NCBI GenBank assembly: GCA_002340515.1
Contig: DDMF01000001.1
Coordinates: 11,986-28,365, forward strand
From: Rhodobacteraceae bacterium UBA2553
GTDB lineage: Bacteria; Pseudomonadota; Alphaproteobacteria; Rhodobacterales; Rhodobacteraceae
DNA: 16,380 nt
Direction: 5' to 3'
Each line of letters opens with the position of its first letter. Position 1 is the stretch's first letter. The notes under the pieces are model-generated. The model made no database searches. It worked only from the letters and a program-made list of their open reading frames with translations, and was not told where the DNA came from. Below are positions 7,889 through 15,079 of this stretch, piece by piece. Made by a program: the position numbers and the translations under genes.

Positions 7889-9202
7889 CTAATGAATAAT
7901 TTCCTCATCCCGCACGAACATATTTGCCCAGGCACGATCAATCAATTCAGGTGACATCTGATAAGGGATGCCCTCGAACTCGCAGATGGAGATCATTTGA
8001 TCAATCAGGAAGATCGGCTGATAATTTGCGTAAACATTTTCAATAGTTGGGTATTTTTTCTGCAGCAGATAGATCAAAGCCTCTTCGTTCAGGGGCATTT
8101 TCTTTTTGCGGGCCATCATGGCGAAGATTTTGAGAAAACCCTCTTGGTCCGGCCCGTCAATTTTGATTTTGTAAAAGATCCGGCGCAGGGCCGCTTTGTC
8201 GAAAATCTCATTCGGGTGGAAGTTGGTTGAGAAGATGACCAAAGTGTCAAACGGCACTTCGAATTTTTCGCCTGATTGCAGCGCCAGAATATCTTTGTTT
8301 TCCTCAAGCGGTACAATCCAGCGGTTGATCAGTTTTTGCGGAGGTTCGGCTTGGCGGCCAAGGTCATCGACGATGAAAACGCCGCCGGAGGATTTCAGCT
8401 GAAGCGGCGCGGTGTAGGTGCGCGCGGTTGGGTTGTATTTCAGGTCCAACATATCAAGCGTCAGTTCCCCGCCGGTGATCACGGTGGGGCGATCACATAG
8501 GATATAGCGACGATCAAACTTGGCCGAGGCTTTGCGCAGCGAGCTTGGATCCTCTTTCATCTCGTCCACGGCGGTGTGTACGATCGGGTCATAGACCGTG
8601 ATGACTTGCCCCGAATAAACAATGGCTTGGGGGACATAGATTTTGTCGCCAAGCGCATCGCGGATCCCGTTTGAGATTGAGCTTTTGCCGTTTCCGGGCG
8701 GACCGTACATCAGGATGGAACGGCCAGAGCCCACCGCAGGGCCAAGCTGATCAAGCAGATCTGAGGGCAGAATAAGATGGCCCATTGCACCGGTCAGCTG
8801 GTCACGGGACATCTGAATGTTGCGGATGGATTGGCGCTTGACCTGAACGGCGTAGACCTCCATCGGGACGGGCATGGCGCCGTAATATTCGGACTGTGCC
8901 AGTGCGTCGAGCGCGCGGGTTTTACCGGTGTCCGACAGGCGATATCCCATTTCATTGCTTTGTGATCCGGCGTGCAGCGTGCCCATCGCCTCGATCAGGC
9001 CCTGATCACGGCACATGTCGATCAACTCCTGCACGACGCGGCCGGGCAGGGCGAGGGTGCGCTCCAGATCACTGACCTGTTCCAGATTGGTGCGGAACAT
9101 GGTTTTCAGCAGGATGTCCCGCATCATCACCATGGTCAGCTTCATATCAGCCAGGGACCGTGGCGCCGCGGGCGCAATCAAATCAGCGGTATGCATGTTC
9201 AT
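7889..9202 (-). CDS. MoxR-like AAA+ ATPase with N-terminal winged-helix-like region
   Basis: This 437-residue soluble protein begins with about 110 residues that look like a winged-helix fold, ending in a GYRLSDTGKTRALD wing. An AAA+ core follows: Walker A GPPGNGKSS (167-175), Walker B GGVFIVDD (273-280), sensor-1 FSTN (324-327) and a candidate arginine finger at AALRRI (337-342). Walker B ends in Asp-Asp where Asp-Glu is usual. GGAG lies 10 bases before the ATG. It is a single-gene unit, divergent from a membrane glycosyltransferase-like gene and convergent with the DUF4405 gene. I recognise it as a widespread but uncharacterised alphaproteobacterial AAA ATPase; a chaperone-like remodelling or regulatory role is inference. 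Confidence 0.85.
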   Translation of the reverse strand: MNMHTADLIAPAAPRSLADMKLTMVMMRDILLKTMFRTNLEQVSDLERTLALPGRVVQELIDMCRDQGLIEAMGTLHAGSQSNEMGYRLSDTGKTRALDALAQSEYYGAMPVPMEVYAVQVKRQSIRNIQMSRDQLTGAMGHLILPSDLLDQLGPAVGSGRSILMYGPPGNGKSSISNGIRDALGDKIYVPQAIVYSGQVITVYDPIVHTAVDEMKEDPSSLRKASAKFDRRYILCDRPTVITGGELTLDMLDLKYNPTARTYTAPLQLKSSGGVFIVDDLGRQAEPPQKLINRWIVPLEENKDILALQSGEKFEVPFDTLVIFSTNFHPNEIFDKAALRRIFYKIKIDGPDQEGFLKIFAMMARKKKMPLNEEALIYLLQKKYPTIENVYANYQPIFLIDQMISICEFEGIPYQMSPELIDRAWANMFVRDEEIIH

Positions 9203-9278
9203 GGTGTCTGCTCCTCACCCAAAACTTGCGCATCGCGGCTATAAAGGCCAAAACAATGACCAAAAGAGCAACGAAGCG

Positions 9279-9293
9279 GCCCCGATTTGGGGC
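9279..9293. promoter_or_regulatory. Short inverted repeat in divergent intergenic region
   Basis: GCCCC, GATTT and GGGGC form a perfect 5-base dyad with a 5-base spacer. It lies in the 127-base region between the divergent ATPase and membrane-protein genes, 37 bases before the latter's start. It could be an operator or an RNA hairpin in the leader. No clear -35/-10 pair is visible, so this is weakly supported. Confidence 0.22.
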
Positions 9294-9329
9294 GATTACT
9301 CTGTTTCGTACACAACGAAGAGGGCAGGT

Positions 9330-10985
9330 ATGAGCAAAGAAAAAGGCATCATTTTGGCAAGTGTGCAATTGGCGGTGATGATTGTCCTGTCTGGCGCGCT
9401 TTTGGCCAAGGGCGGGCTGTATATCAAACAGCACGAAGGCGACACGCTGCATCTGTTACAAATTCTGCTGCGGATGACCGACGGGCAGATCCCGCATTTG
9501 GATTTTGTGACGCCAATTGGCATTCTGGCCTTTAGCCCGATTGTGATTTTCACCAAGCTTGGCATGGGCGTGGGCACGGCGTTCCTTTGGGGGCAAGTGC
9601 TTGTTGCGACAGTGTTTTTTCCGGCAATCTGGTGGGTGTCGCACACGCGCCTAAAGGGGGCGTGGCGGTATGTGTTTTCTGGGGCATTGATGGTGTTGTG
9701 CCTTGGGCTGATCCACGGAGAAAGCAACACGGCGGTCTCTGTTTCGATGCATTACAATCGGTGGGCCTGGGCGGCAGCCTTCCTTGCGATTGTGACGGCG
9801 TTGTTGCCGAACCGAAATCGCTCGGGTCAGGGCCAGCCTTTGGATGGGATTGTTATTGGCTTGGCATTCTCGGTCATGGCGATGATCAAAGTGACCTATT
9901 TTGCGGCGTTTTTGCCCGCGGTCTTGGTGGCGTTGTTCACGCGCGGCGCCGGGAAAACGGTGCTTTGGGCACTTTTGTCTGGCCTGATTGCCGTGGCTCT
10001 GATGACAGTTTATGTTGGAACACCTTTGTTTTGGCTGTACTATCTTTTGGATTTGATGAATGTCGCAGGAAGCAGTGTGCGCCCGCAGCCGGGGCTGCCC
10101 TTTGGTGATGTGGTCAGCGCTCCGGCCTATTTGTCCGGGTCTTTGCTGGCGTTGATCGCGGTGGTTTTTCTGCGTCAAAGCGGGCAGATGCGCGAGGGGC
10201 TGGTGCTGATGCTGCTCTTGCCGGGGTTCTTTTATGTCACCTTTCAGAACTTTGGAAATGACCCACAATGGGTCGGGCTTTTGGCGATTTTGCTGATCTC
10301 TTTGGTGCCAGATCGGCCGGTTTACAACGGGTTCGGTTGGGACTTGCAGCGTGGGATCCTGTTGGCGGCAACGGTGGGATTTGTGCTCGCCATGCCATCT
10401 TTCATCAACATCGCGCAAAGCCCGTTTCGCCATTTGGTGACGGACACGGAGGAGTATGTGCCTGTTCTGCCGGGGGTGGTGGGGCACGAGGATCTTTTGA
10501 CCTTTGATGTGCGCGCCAATCGGTTGGATGCGAAATATGCCATTGATGGACCGGACACGATCTTTGCGGCGTTTTATGACGAAGAGATGCGCAAAGATCA
10601 GGTGGTGTTTCTGGGCGAGGATCTGCCGTGGCGCAGCCTGGATCTGGGCATGATTGCGTGGTTCCGGGTGATTTCGGACGAGCTTGTGGCCTCTGGTGAG
10701 GTCGAGGGGAAAGCCATGTTTGTGGCGGACCTTTTGCCCAGCTATTGGATGTTTGGCGCAGGGGATCCGGTTCCGGGCGCGGCCCCGTGGTATTACGGGG
10801 ATTTGACCGGCATTGAGAACGCAGATCTGTTGCTGGTGCCGCTGTTCCCCCTGTCGGTGGACGTGCGCAAAAAGATCTTGGACGAGATCACAGAGCAGGA
10901 GTGGTCCTCTGAGATTAGAGAGCTGCGGCGCACTGAGGAATACATTCTTTATGCGTTGCCCGAGACGTTTTATCAAAAACCCTAA
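9330..10985 (+). CDS. Polytopic membrane protein, GT-C glycosyltransferase-like
   Basis: This 551-residue integral membrane protein has about ten hydrophobic segments up to residue 360 and then a soluble C-terminal domain of about 190 residues. The first loop after TM1 reads KQHEGDTLHLLQILLRMTDG (33-52) and continues IPHLDFVTPIG. This resembles the first-loop D/E pair and Y/H-LDF pattern of GT-C fold glycosyltransferases that use lipid-linked sugars; E36 and D38 would be the candidate catalytic or metal residues. AGGGCAGG precedes the ATG at 9330. The frame is open upstream to 9015, but that would overlap the divergent ATPase and lack homologue-like sequence. It is transcribed alone and ends at a strong terminator. 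The sugar and acceptor are unknown, and the GT-C assignment is by motif only. Confidence 0.78.
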   Translation: MSKEKGIILASVQLAVMIVLSGALLAKGGLYIKQHEGDTLHLLQILLRMTDGQIPHLDFVTPIGILAFSPIVIFTKLGMGVGTAFLWGQVLVATVFFPAIWWVSHTRLKGAWRYVFSGALMVLCLGLIHGESNTAVSVSMHYNRWAWAAAFLAIVTALLPNRNRSGQGQPLDGIVIGLAFSVMAMIKVTYFAAFLPAVLVALFTRGAGKTVLWALLSGLIAVALMTVYVGTPLFWLYYLLDLMNVAGSSVRPQPGLPFGDVVSAPAYLSGSLLALIAVVFLRQSGQMREGLVLMLLLPGFFYVTFQNFGNDPQWVGLLAILLISLVPDRPVYNGFGWDLQRGILLAATVGFVLAMPSFINIAQSPFRHLVTDTEEYVPVLPGVVGHEDLLTFDVRANRLDAKYAIDGPDTIFAAFYDEEMRKDQVVFLGEDLPWRSLDLGMIAWFRVISDELVASGEVEGKAMFVADLLPSYWMFGAGDPVPGAAPWYYGDLTGIENADLLLVPLFPLSVDVRKKILDEITEQEWSSEIRELRRTEEYILYALPETFYQKP

Positions 10986-11009
10986 GGTGCGAATGCATTC
11001 AAGCTAAAC

Positions 11010-11046
11010 AAAGGAAAGCCCCGTGATTTACGGGGCTTTCTTTTTT
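11010..11046. terminator. Strong, probably bidirectional terminator
   Basis: GAAAGCCCCGT (11014-11024) pairs perfectly with ACGGGGCTTTC (11030-11040) around the loop GATTT, and flanking A-T pairs and one G-T pair extend the stem to about 15 base pairs. Six T residues (11041-11046) follow for the plus-strand membrane-protein gene. On the minus strand it lies 12 bases after the tadV stop and a moderately U-rich stretch follows, so it likely ends the Tad operon as well. Confidence 0.9.
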
Positions 11047-11057
11047 ATTTCAGGTGG

Positions 11058-11573
11058 TTACTTTAGGCCGTAAAGTGCGCCAATCACCAGATACAGGATC
11101 AATGCGGCCCCAAGGCATAATCCCATCGGGAAGTCCTTTTTCCGCTTCCAGCTTTCCCAATTTGGGGTGGCGCGTTGCACGGCGGGAATGGCCCGCGCGG
11201 TGCGGTGCAGCGCAAAGCCCACGATCAGCGTTGCGGCAAACAGCATGCAAAACATTGTCATATCCTGAAGCGCAATAAAGGGCGCCATGACCGCGGCAAA
11301 TTTGGCATCACCCGCCCCAAGGGCCCCGGCGAGGTTCAACACAAATCCAATGACCAAAACCACCACAAGATGCAAAAACCGCCACGGATAATCGGCCAAG
11401 GGCAGGGCGACCAGACCGATCACGGCAAAGACCACAAACAGCGCCACCACAGCTTTATTCGGGATCTTCATCCGCGCCATGTCATTGAGCGCAACCCAGA
11501 CGCCAATGGGGGCAGCAAAGGGCAGAAACCACAGGGCGGATGCAGCAGTTTGGACCGTCAACATATCAGCCAT
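11058..11573 (-). CDS. tadV: Prepilin peptidase TadV/CpaA (A24 family)
   Basis: This is a 171-residue polytopic inner-membrane aspartyl protease that cleaves the leader of Flp prepilin and pseudopilins. The two catalytic Asp regions are visible: NDMARMKIPN with D31, and GALGAGDAKF, the GxGD motif, with D89. As in the short Tad-type enzymes, the N-terminal methyltransferase domain of PilD is absent. The ATG at 11573 overlaps the end of tadD by eight bases (ATGGCTGA), giving translational coupling. A TTG two codons upstream at 11579 is a less likely start. It is the last gene of the operon and precedes a terminator. The C-terminal part contains a basic stretch near WKRKK. Confidence 0.93.
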   Translation of the reverse strand: MADMLTVQTAASALWFLPFAAPIGVWVALNDMARMKIPNKAVVALFVVFAVIGLVALPLADYPWRFLHLVVVLVIGFVLNLAGALGAGDAKFAAVMAPFIALQDMTMFCMLFAATLIVGFALHRTARAIPAVQRATPNWESWKRKKDFPMGLCLGAALILYLVIGALYGLK

Positions 11574-12432
11574 TTGCAACGTTGTTCTCTAAGGCGGCCA
11601 ACGCACGCACGGCGGCCTCAAAATGCTGCGGATGGGTGTCGATGGCTTCTTGCAACAGGCCTTTGCCCATGGTCACGTCACCCTGTTTGATCGCCGAAAG
11701 CGCCAGAGTGTGCAGGAGCTGCGCCCGTTCGACCTGGGACATCTTCACGATGGGAAGGTCATATTTACGCTGTGCGCCGCGGGCCAACACAAGGTTGTTT
11801 TTGGCGGTGAACATGTTGGGGTCATAGTTCAGCGCGTCGGAAAACAGCTGTTCAGCCCCTTTGTAATCGGCGCGGGTCAGTTTGGAATAACCCCAGTTGT
11901 TCAACACGCTGGACGGTTTGGTCGAAAGCCCAACGGCGGTTTCATAGAAACTGTCGGCTTTTTTCCATTCTTTTTTGCTGTCTGCCACCATCGCTTCCAA
12001 ACGGTAGCGTTTATAAGTCTCATGGGTGGGGGGCACTTTGTTCAATTCAATCTCGGCCTGACCCCAGTCGCCTGCGCGGATCATCGCATCGGCAAGGCCC
12101 ACGCGATCTTCGGCGGTGGCGCCGGGCAGGGCGACCACTTTTTTCCAGACGGTCACAGCCTGAGTGGGTTGTTTGGCGCGCACCAAGGATTTGGCCAAGC
12201 CACGTTGCAGATCAATGCGGTCTGGTTGGGATTTCACGGCGCGATTGAAATAGGTGACCGCCTCATTGGGATCGCCGATGGTCAGCATGATATCGTTGAG
12301 ATTGCTTTCATCGACGACATTCAGGTCTGCCAGGGCGCGTTCAACATCCTCAGACCCGTTATTGGGCTTTTGACAGGCGGACAAGGCCAAGGCACTGCCC
12401 AGACACAAGGTGACAAGGATTGACTGGCGCAT
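11566..12432 (-). CDS. tadD: TadD, TPR lipoprotein of the Tad pilus system
   Basis: This 288-residue exported lipoprotein has an N-terminal signal MRQSILVTLCLGSALALSAC with lipobox LSAC and lipidation at C20. The rest is built of tetratricopeptide repeats, clear in the segments around DPNEAVTYFNRAVKSQPD and VLNNWGYSKLTRADYKGAEQ. TadD family members act at the outer membrane and support assembly of the Tad secretin and pilus. AGAGGA lies about 9 bases before the ATG. It sits between a second TPR lipoprotein gene (48 bases upstream) and tadV, with which it overlaps. Identity rests on fold, lipobox and operon position. Confidence 0.9.
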   Translation of the reverse strand: MRQSILVTLCLGSALALSACQKPNNGSEDVERALADLNVVDESNLNDIMLTIGDPNEAVTYFNRAVKSQPDRIDLQRGLAKSLVRAKQPTQAVTVWKKVVALPGATAEDRVGLADAMIRAGDWGQAEIELNKVPPTHETYKRYRLEAMVADSKKEWKKADSFYETAVGLSTKPSSVLNNWGYSKLTRADYKGAEQLFSDALNYDPNMFTAKNNLVLARGAQRKYDLPIVKMSQVERAQLLHTLALSAIKQGDVTMGKGLLQEAIDTHPQHFEAAVRALAALENNVANG

Positions 12433-12480
12433 GTGGTGCGTCCTCTACTGCTCGTTTGTCGCGCTTGGCCCTTATGGGCT

Positions 12481-13092
12481 CTAGAGTGTCGAGAGGAGCA
12501 GGTAATCCCCACTTCCCCGTCGCATCAGCGCGAATTCATTTTCATCCACGGTATCATAATCGGCGTTTTCTTGTCTGGCGAGGGCCAAGCGCAAATTCTC
12601 GCGGATGTCGGCAGATTGGCCACTATCCAGACCATAGGCAATATGGAACACACGGGCCGCTTCGCCGACGTCGCCTTTTTCCATCAGCACAACGCCAAGA
12701 TTGTTCCATGCTGGGACAAAACGTTCATCTTTTTCAACGGCTTGGCGAAGTTGCCTTTCCGCCTGACCCAAGCGACCAAGTTGTAGGTTTGCCGATCCAA
12801 TCGCCGAAAGCACATCGACGGTGATGCCATGATCGGCGGCAGAGCGCAGATAGGCCTTGAGGGCCAGTTCAAATTCTCCCGCCTGCATCAACCGATGGCC
12901 AACAATCAGCCCGTCCACAGACTCGGCACCGCGGGTTGATCCAGCGGGGGCATAGGGGCTGTCTGCTTTTTGGGTGGGGGCTTTGCCAAGTTTTCCAGAC
13001 CCAAGAGGGCCAGAACCCTGACATCCGGCCAATGAAATCATCAGCGCGGACATCAGGGTCGTTTTTACGGCAAGAGTGCTAATTCTTGGCAC
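12481..13092 (-). CDS. TPR lipoprotein, TadD-like, in the Tad operon
   Basis: This 203-residue protein has a signal peptide and lipobox LAGC (21-24, lipidation at C24). A Gly/Ser/Pro-rich linker follows (about 25-55), then about three TPR units (60-165), with AWNNLGVVLMEKGDVGEAAR and its A-helix pattern the clearest. The start is a GTG at 13092, supported by AAAAGGAG six bases upstream. It lies 29 bases after tadC and 48 before tadD, and is shorter than TadD. Many alphaproteobacterial Tad operons carry such a second TPR lipoprotein; it probably works alongside TadD at the outer membrane, but its own role is unknown to me. Confidence 0.85.
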   Translation of the reverse strand: MPRISTLAVKTTLMSALMISLAGCQGSGPLGSGKLGKAPTQKADSPYAPAGSTRGAESVDGLIVGHRLMQAGEFELALKAYLRSAADHGITVDVLSAIGSANLQLGRLGQAERQLRQAVEKDERFVPAWNNLGVVLMEKGDVGEAARVFHIAYGLDSGQSADIRENLRLALARQENADYDTVDENEFALMRRGSGDYLLLSTL

Positions 13093-13121
13093 CCGTCACT
13101 CCTTTTCATCCCGTGCAGGGA

Positions 13122-14102
13122 TCAGAAGCTGACCTGCGAGAGGGTTTGTGCGATGTTGTAAACCGATGGCCCCAGCAAAATGATCAAGAGCGGCGGCACT
13201 GTTAGCATCATTGTGGCAAGTGTCATCTTGGTGGGCAAGGTGTTTGCCTTTTCTTCGGCCCGCATCACACGTTTATCCCGCATTTCGGCAGAGAAGACAC
13301 GCAATGCTTCGGCGATCGACGTCCCGAAGGTGGCCGATTGGATCAGCACGGTCACAAAGCTGGACACATCCATGACGCCGGCACGTTCTGACATATCGCG
13401 CAGCACCTGCACGCGGTCTTTACCGGCCTTCATTTCCTGGCTGACAATATCGAATTCATCGGCCAAAGCAGGGAAGCCTGCGCGGATTTCGGCGGCGACG
13501 CGGATGATGGATTGATCAAGCGATTGACCTGCTTCGACACAGACCAGCATCATATCCAGCGCGTCGGGAAAGCCATTGATAATCTCTTCTTTACGCTCTT
13601 CCAACCGGCGTGTGACCCAGTATTTCGGCAGCATATAGCCCGCGATGCCCGGCCCAAGGATCCACATCATCTTATTTGTTGCGGTCATGGGCACGTCAGG
13701 GTTTTGCGATTTGATAAAGACCAGAATGGCGCCGACGATCAGCAGGCCAACCCCCAGCGCAAATTGCGCAAAGTGAAAGGTCCGGACGGCGTTTTTGCCC
13801 ACATAACCGGCCTGCAGCAGCTTGAGCTGAATGGCGGAATATTCTGCGTCATCTTGCGGTTCCAGGAAGGCTGCGTATTTCTCAAGCTTGTCATTGCCGC
13901 CGCCCACACGCAGCGCTTGTTTTTCGCCGCTTGCGGTGTTGTTTTTGCGCGTGTCCCGCAATTTGTCCAACGGGTCGGCTTCTTTTTTGAACAAGACCGG
14001 CAGGGTGATCAGCATCAGCAAAAAGCCAAGCCCCCCCACGGCCATCAACGGCCCCATCGGGCCAAGCTTGTCGATCACCATCTGATTAAGCGTTTCAATC
14101 AT
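13122..14102 (-). CDS. tadC: TadC, inner-membrane platform protein (T2SS F family)
   Basis: This 326-residue membrane protein has predicted membrane segments near 18-38, 111-130, 145-161 and 293-315. The GspF-type cytoplasmic domain lies between about 175 and 290 and includes DALDMMLVCVEAGQSLDQSI, the TadC form of the motif. TadC pairs with TadB to form the platform that the TadA ATPase drives to add pilin subunits. The ATG lies four bases after the tadB stop, implying translational coupling; the TPR lipoprotein gene follows 29 bases downstream. Length is usual for the family and no defect is seen. Confidence 0.94.
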   Translation of the reverse strand: MIETLNQMVIDKLGPMGPLMAVGGLGFLLMLITLPVLFKKEADPLDKLRDTRKNNTASGEKQALRVGGGNDKLEKYAAFLEPQDDAEYSAIQLKLLQAGYVGKNAVRTFHFAQFALGVGLLIVGAILVFIKSQNPDVPMTATNKMMWILGPGIAGYMLPKYWVTRRLEERKEEIINGFPDALDMMLVCVEAGQSLDQSIIRVAAEIRAGFPALADEFDIVSQEMKAGKDRVQVLRDMSERAGVMDVSSFVTVLIQSATFGTSIAEALRVFSAEMRDKRVMRAEEKANTLPTKMTLATMMLTVPPLLIILLGPSVYNIAQTLSQVSF

Positions 14103-14106
14103 GTTC

Positions 14107-15075
14107 TTACACCTTGATGTTCACAAGCATCTTCATGACAAAGACGTTGGCGACCAGAAATCCTGCGACAACCAGACAAGCAGGGATGAAATAGGCGGTT
14201 TCTTTCACGTCGTCATAATAATGTGGTTGGATCACGTTGATCATGACAAGTGCCAGAAGCGGGAAGCCGGACAGGAACATGCCCGACCATTTGCTTTCCG
14301 CGGTGATCGCTTTCACGCGGCGGAAAAGTTTGAACCGCGAGCGGATCACTTTGGCCAGACCGTCCAGAATTTCAGCGAGGTTACCACCGGATTGCTGTTG
14401 AATGGTCACGGCGACCGCCAAGAAGCGAAGATCCTGCATATCAAGGCGTTCTGCCATGGCTTTCAGGCTGTCGCCAATGTCGCGACCATAGGCGGCTTCA
14501 TCGGCGATCATGCCCATTTCGGTGCCCAACGGGTCGGGAACTTCTTTTGACACAATGTGAATGGCCGAGGTGAACGGGTGGCCCACGCGAAGCGATCGCA
14601 CCATCAATTCCACCGCATCGGGCAGTTGCTCTTCCATCATCGCCATGCGTTTTTTGGCTTTGCTGTCGACCCACATGTAAACGCCGCCGATCCCCATTGC
14701 CAAAGAGACCGCAATGCGCACAGGGGCCGCAGCCGAGGTGCCAACCGTGATGCCCACATAAGCCATTGCTGACAGCCCCGCCATCACCATCAAAAGCTGT
14801 GCTGGGGTAAAGGCAATTGCGGCTTTTTGCGCTTTGATTGCCAGCAAGGAATAGAGCGGGAAGCCCTTGGCCTTCATATGCTGGCTCATCTCTTTGCGCA
14901 GCTGTTCCAGCACCTCTTCGCGGCGCGCACCCTTGTCCAACAGGTCAAGGCGGCGGTTTACGCGGCTGTTCAGGCTGATCGATTTACCGAAGACGGCCAA
15001 ATAGATGCTTTCGACCAGCAAGAGAACCGCACCGAAAATCAGGCCGTAAATGAGAAGTTCTGGCGAAATGGACAT
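14107..15075 (-). CDS. tadB: TadB, inner-membrane platform protein (T2SS F family)
   Basis: This 322-residue membrane protein has hydrophobic segments near 7-29, 93-111, 119-137, 264-283 and 294-315. A GspF-type domain spans about 150-285 and includes LPDAVELMVRSLRVGHPFTS and the TIQQQSGGNLAEILDGLAKV stretch (224-243). TadB acts with TadC as the platform of the Flp pilus machine in the inner membrane. It follows tadA by four bases, and its weak ribosome site (ACAGGTAA) includes the tadA stop codon, so translation is probably coupled to tadA. No anomalies are seen. Confidence 0.94.
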   Translation of the reverse strand: MSISPELLIYGLIFGAVLLLVESIYLAVFGKSISLNSRVNRRLDLLDKGARREEVLEQLRKEMSQHMKAKGFPLYSLLAIKAQKAAIAFTPAQLLMVMAGLSAMAYVGITVGTSAAAPVRIAVSLAMGIGGVYMWVDSKAKKRMAMMEEQLPDAVELMVRSLRVGHPFTSAIHIVSKEVPDPLGTEMGMIADEAAYGRDIGDSLKAMAERLDMQDLRFLAVAVTIQQQSGGNLAEILDGLAKVIRSRFKLFRRVKAITAESKWSGMFLSGFPLLALVMINVIQPHYYDDVKETAYFIPACLVVAGFLVANVFVMKMLVNIKV

Positions 15076-15079
15076 ATCG

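Noticed and set aside
9015..9329. Extended N-terminus of the membrane protein from an upstream start
   Set aside because: The extra 105 residues lie antisense to the start of the ATPase gene and are not protein-like; the ATG at 9330 has a proper ribosome site and precedes a clear TM helix.
9651..10976. 441-codon open frame on the minus strand
   Set aside because: It is antisense to the membrane-protein gene, rich in Gln, His and Arg with no domain, and reflects the codon bias of the real gene.
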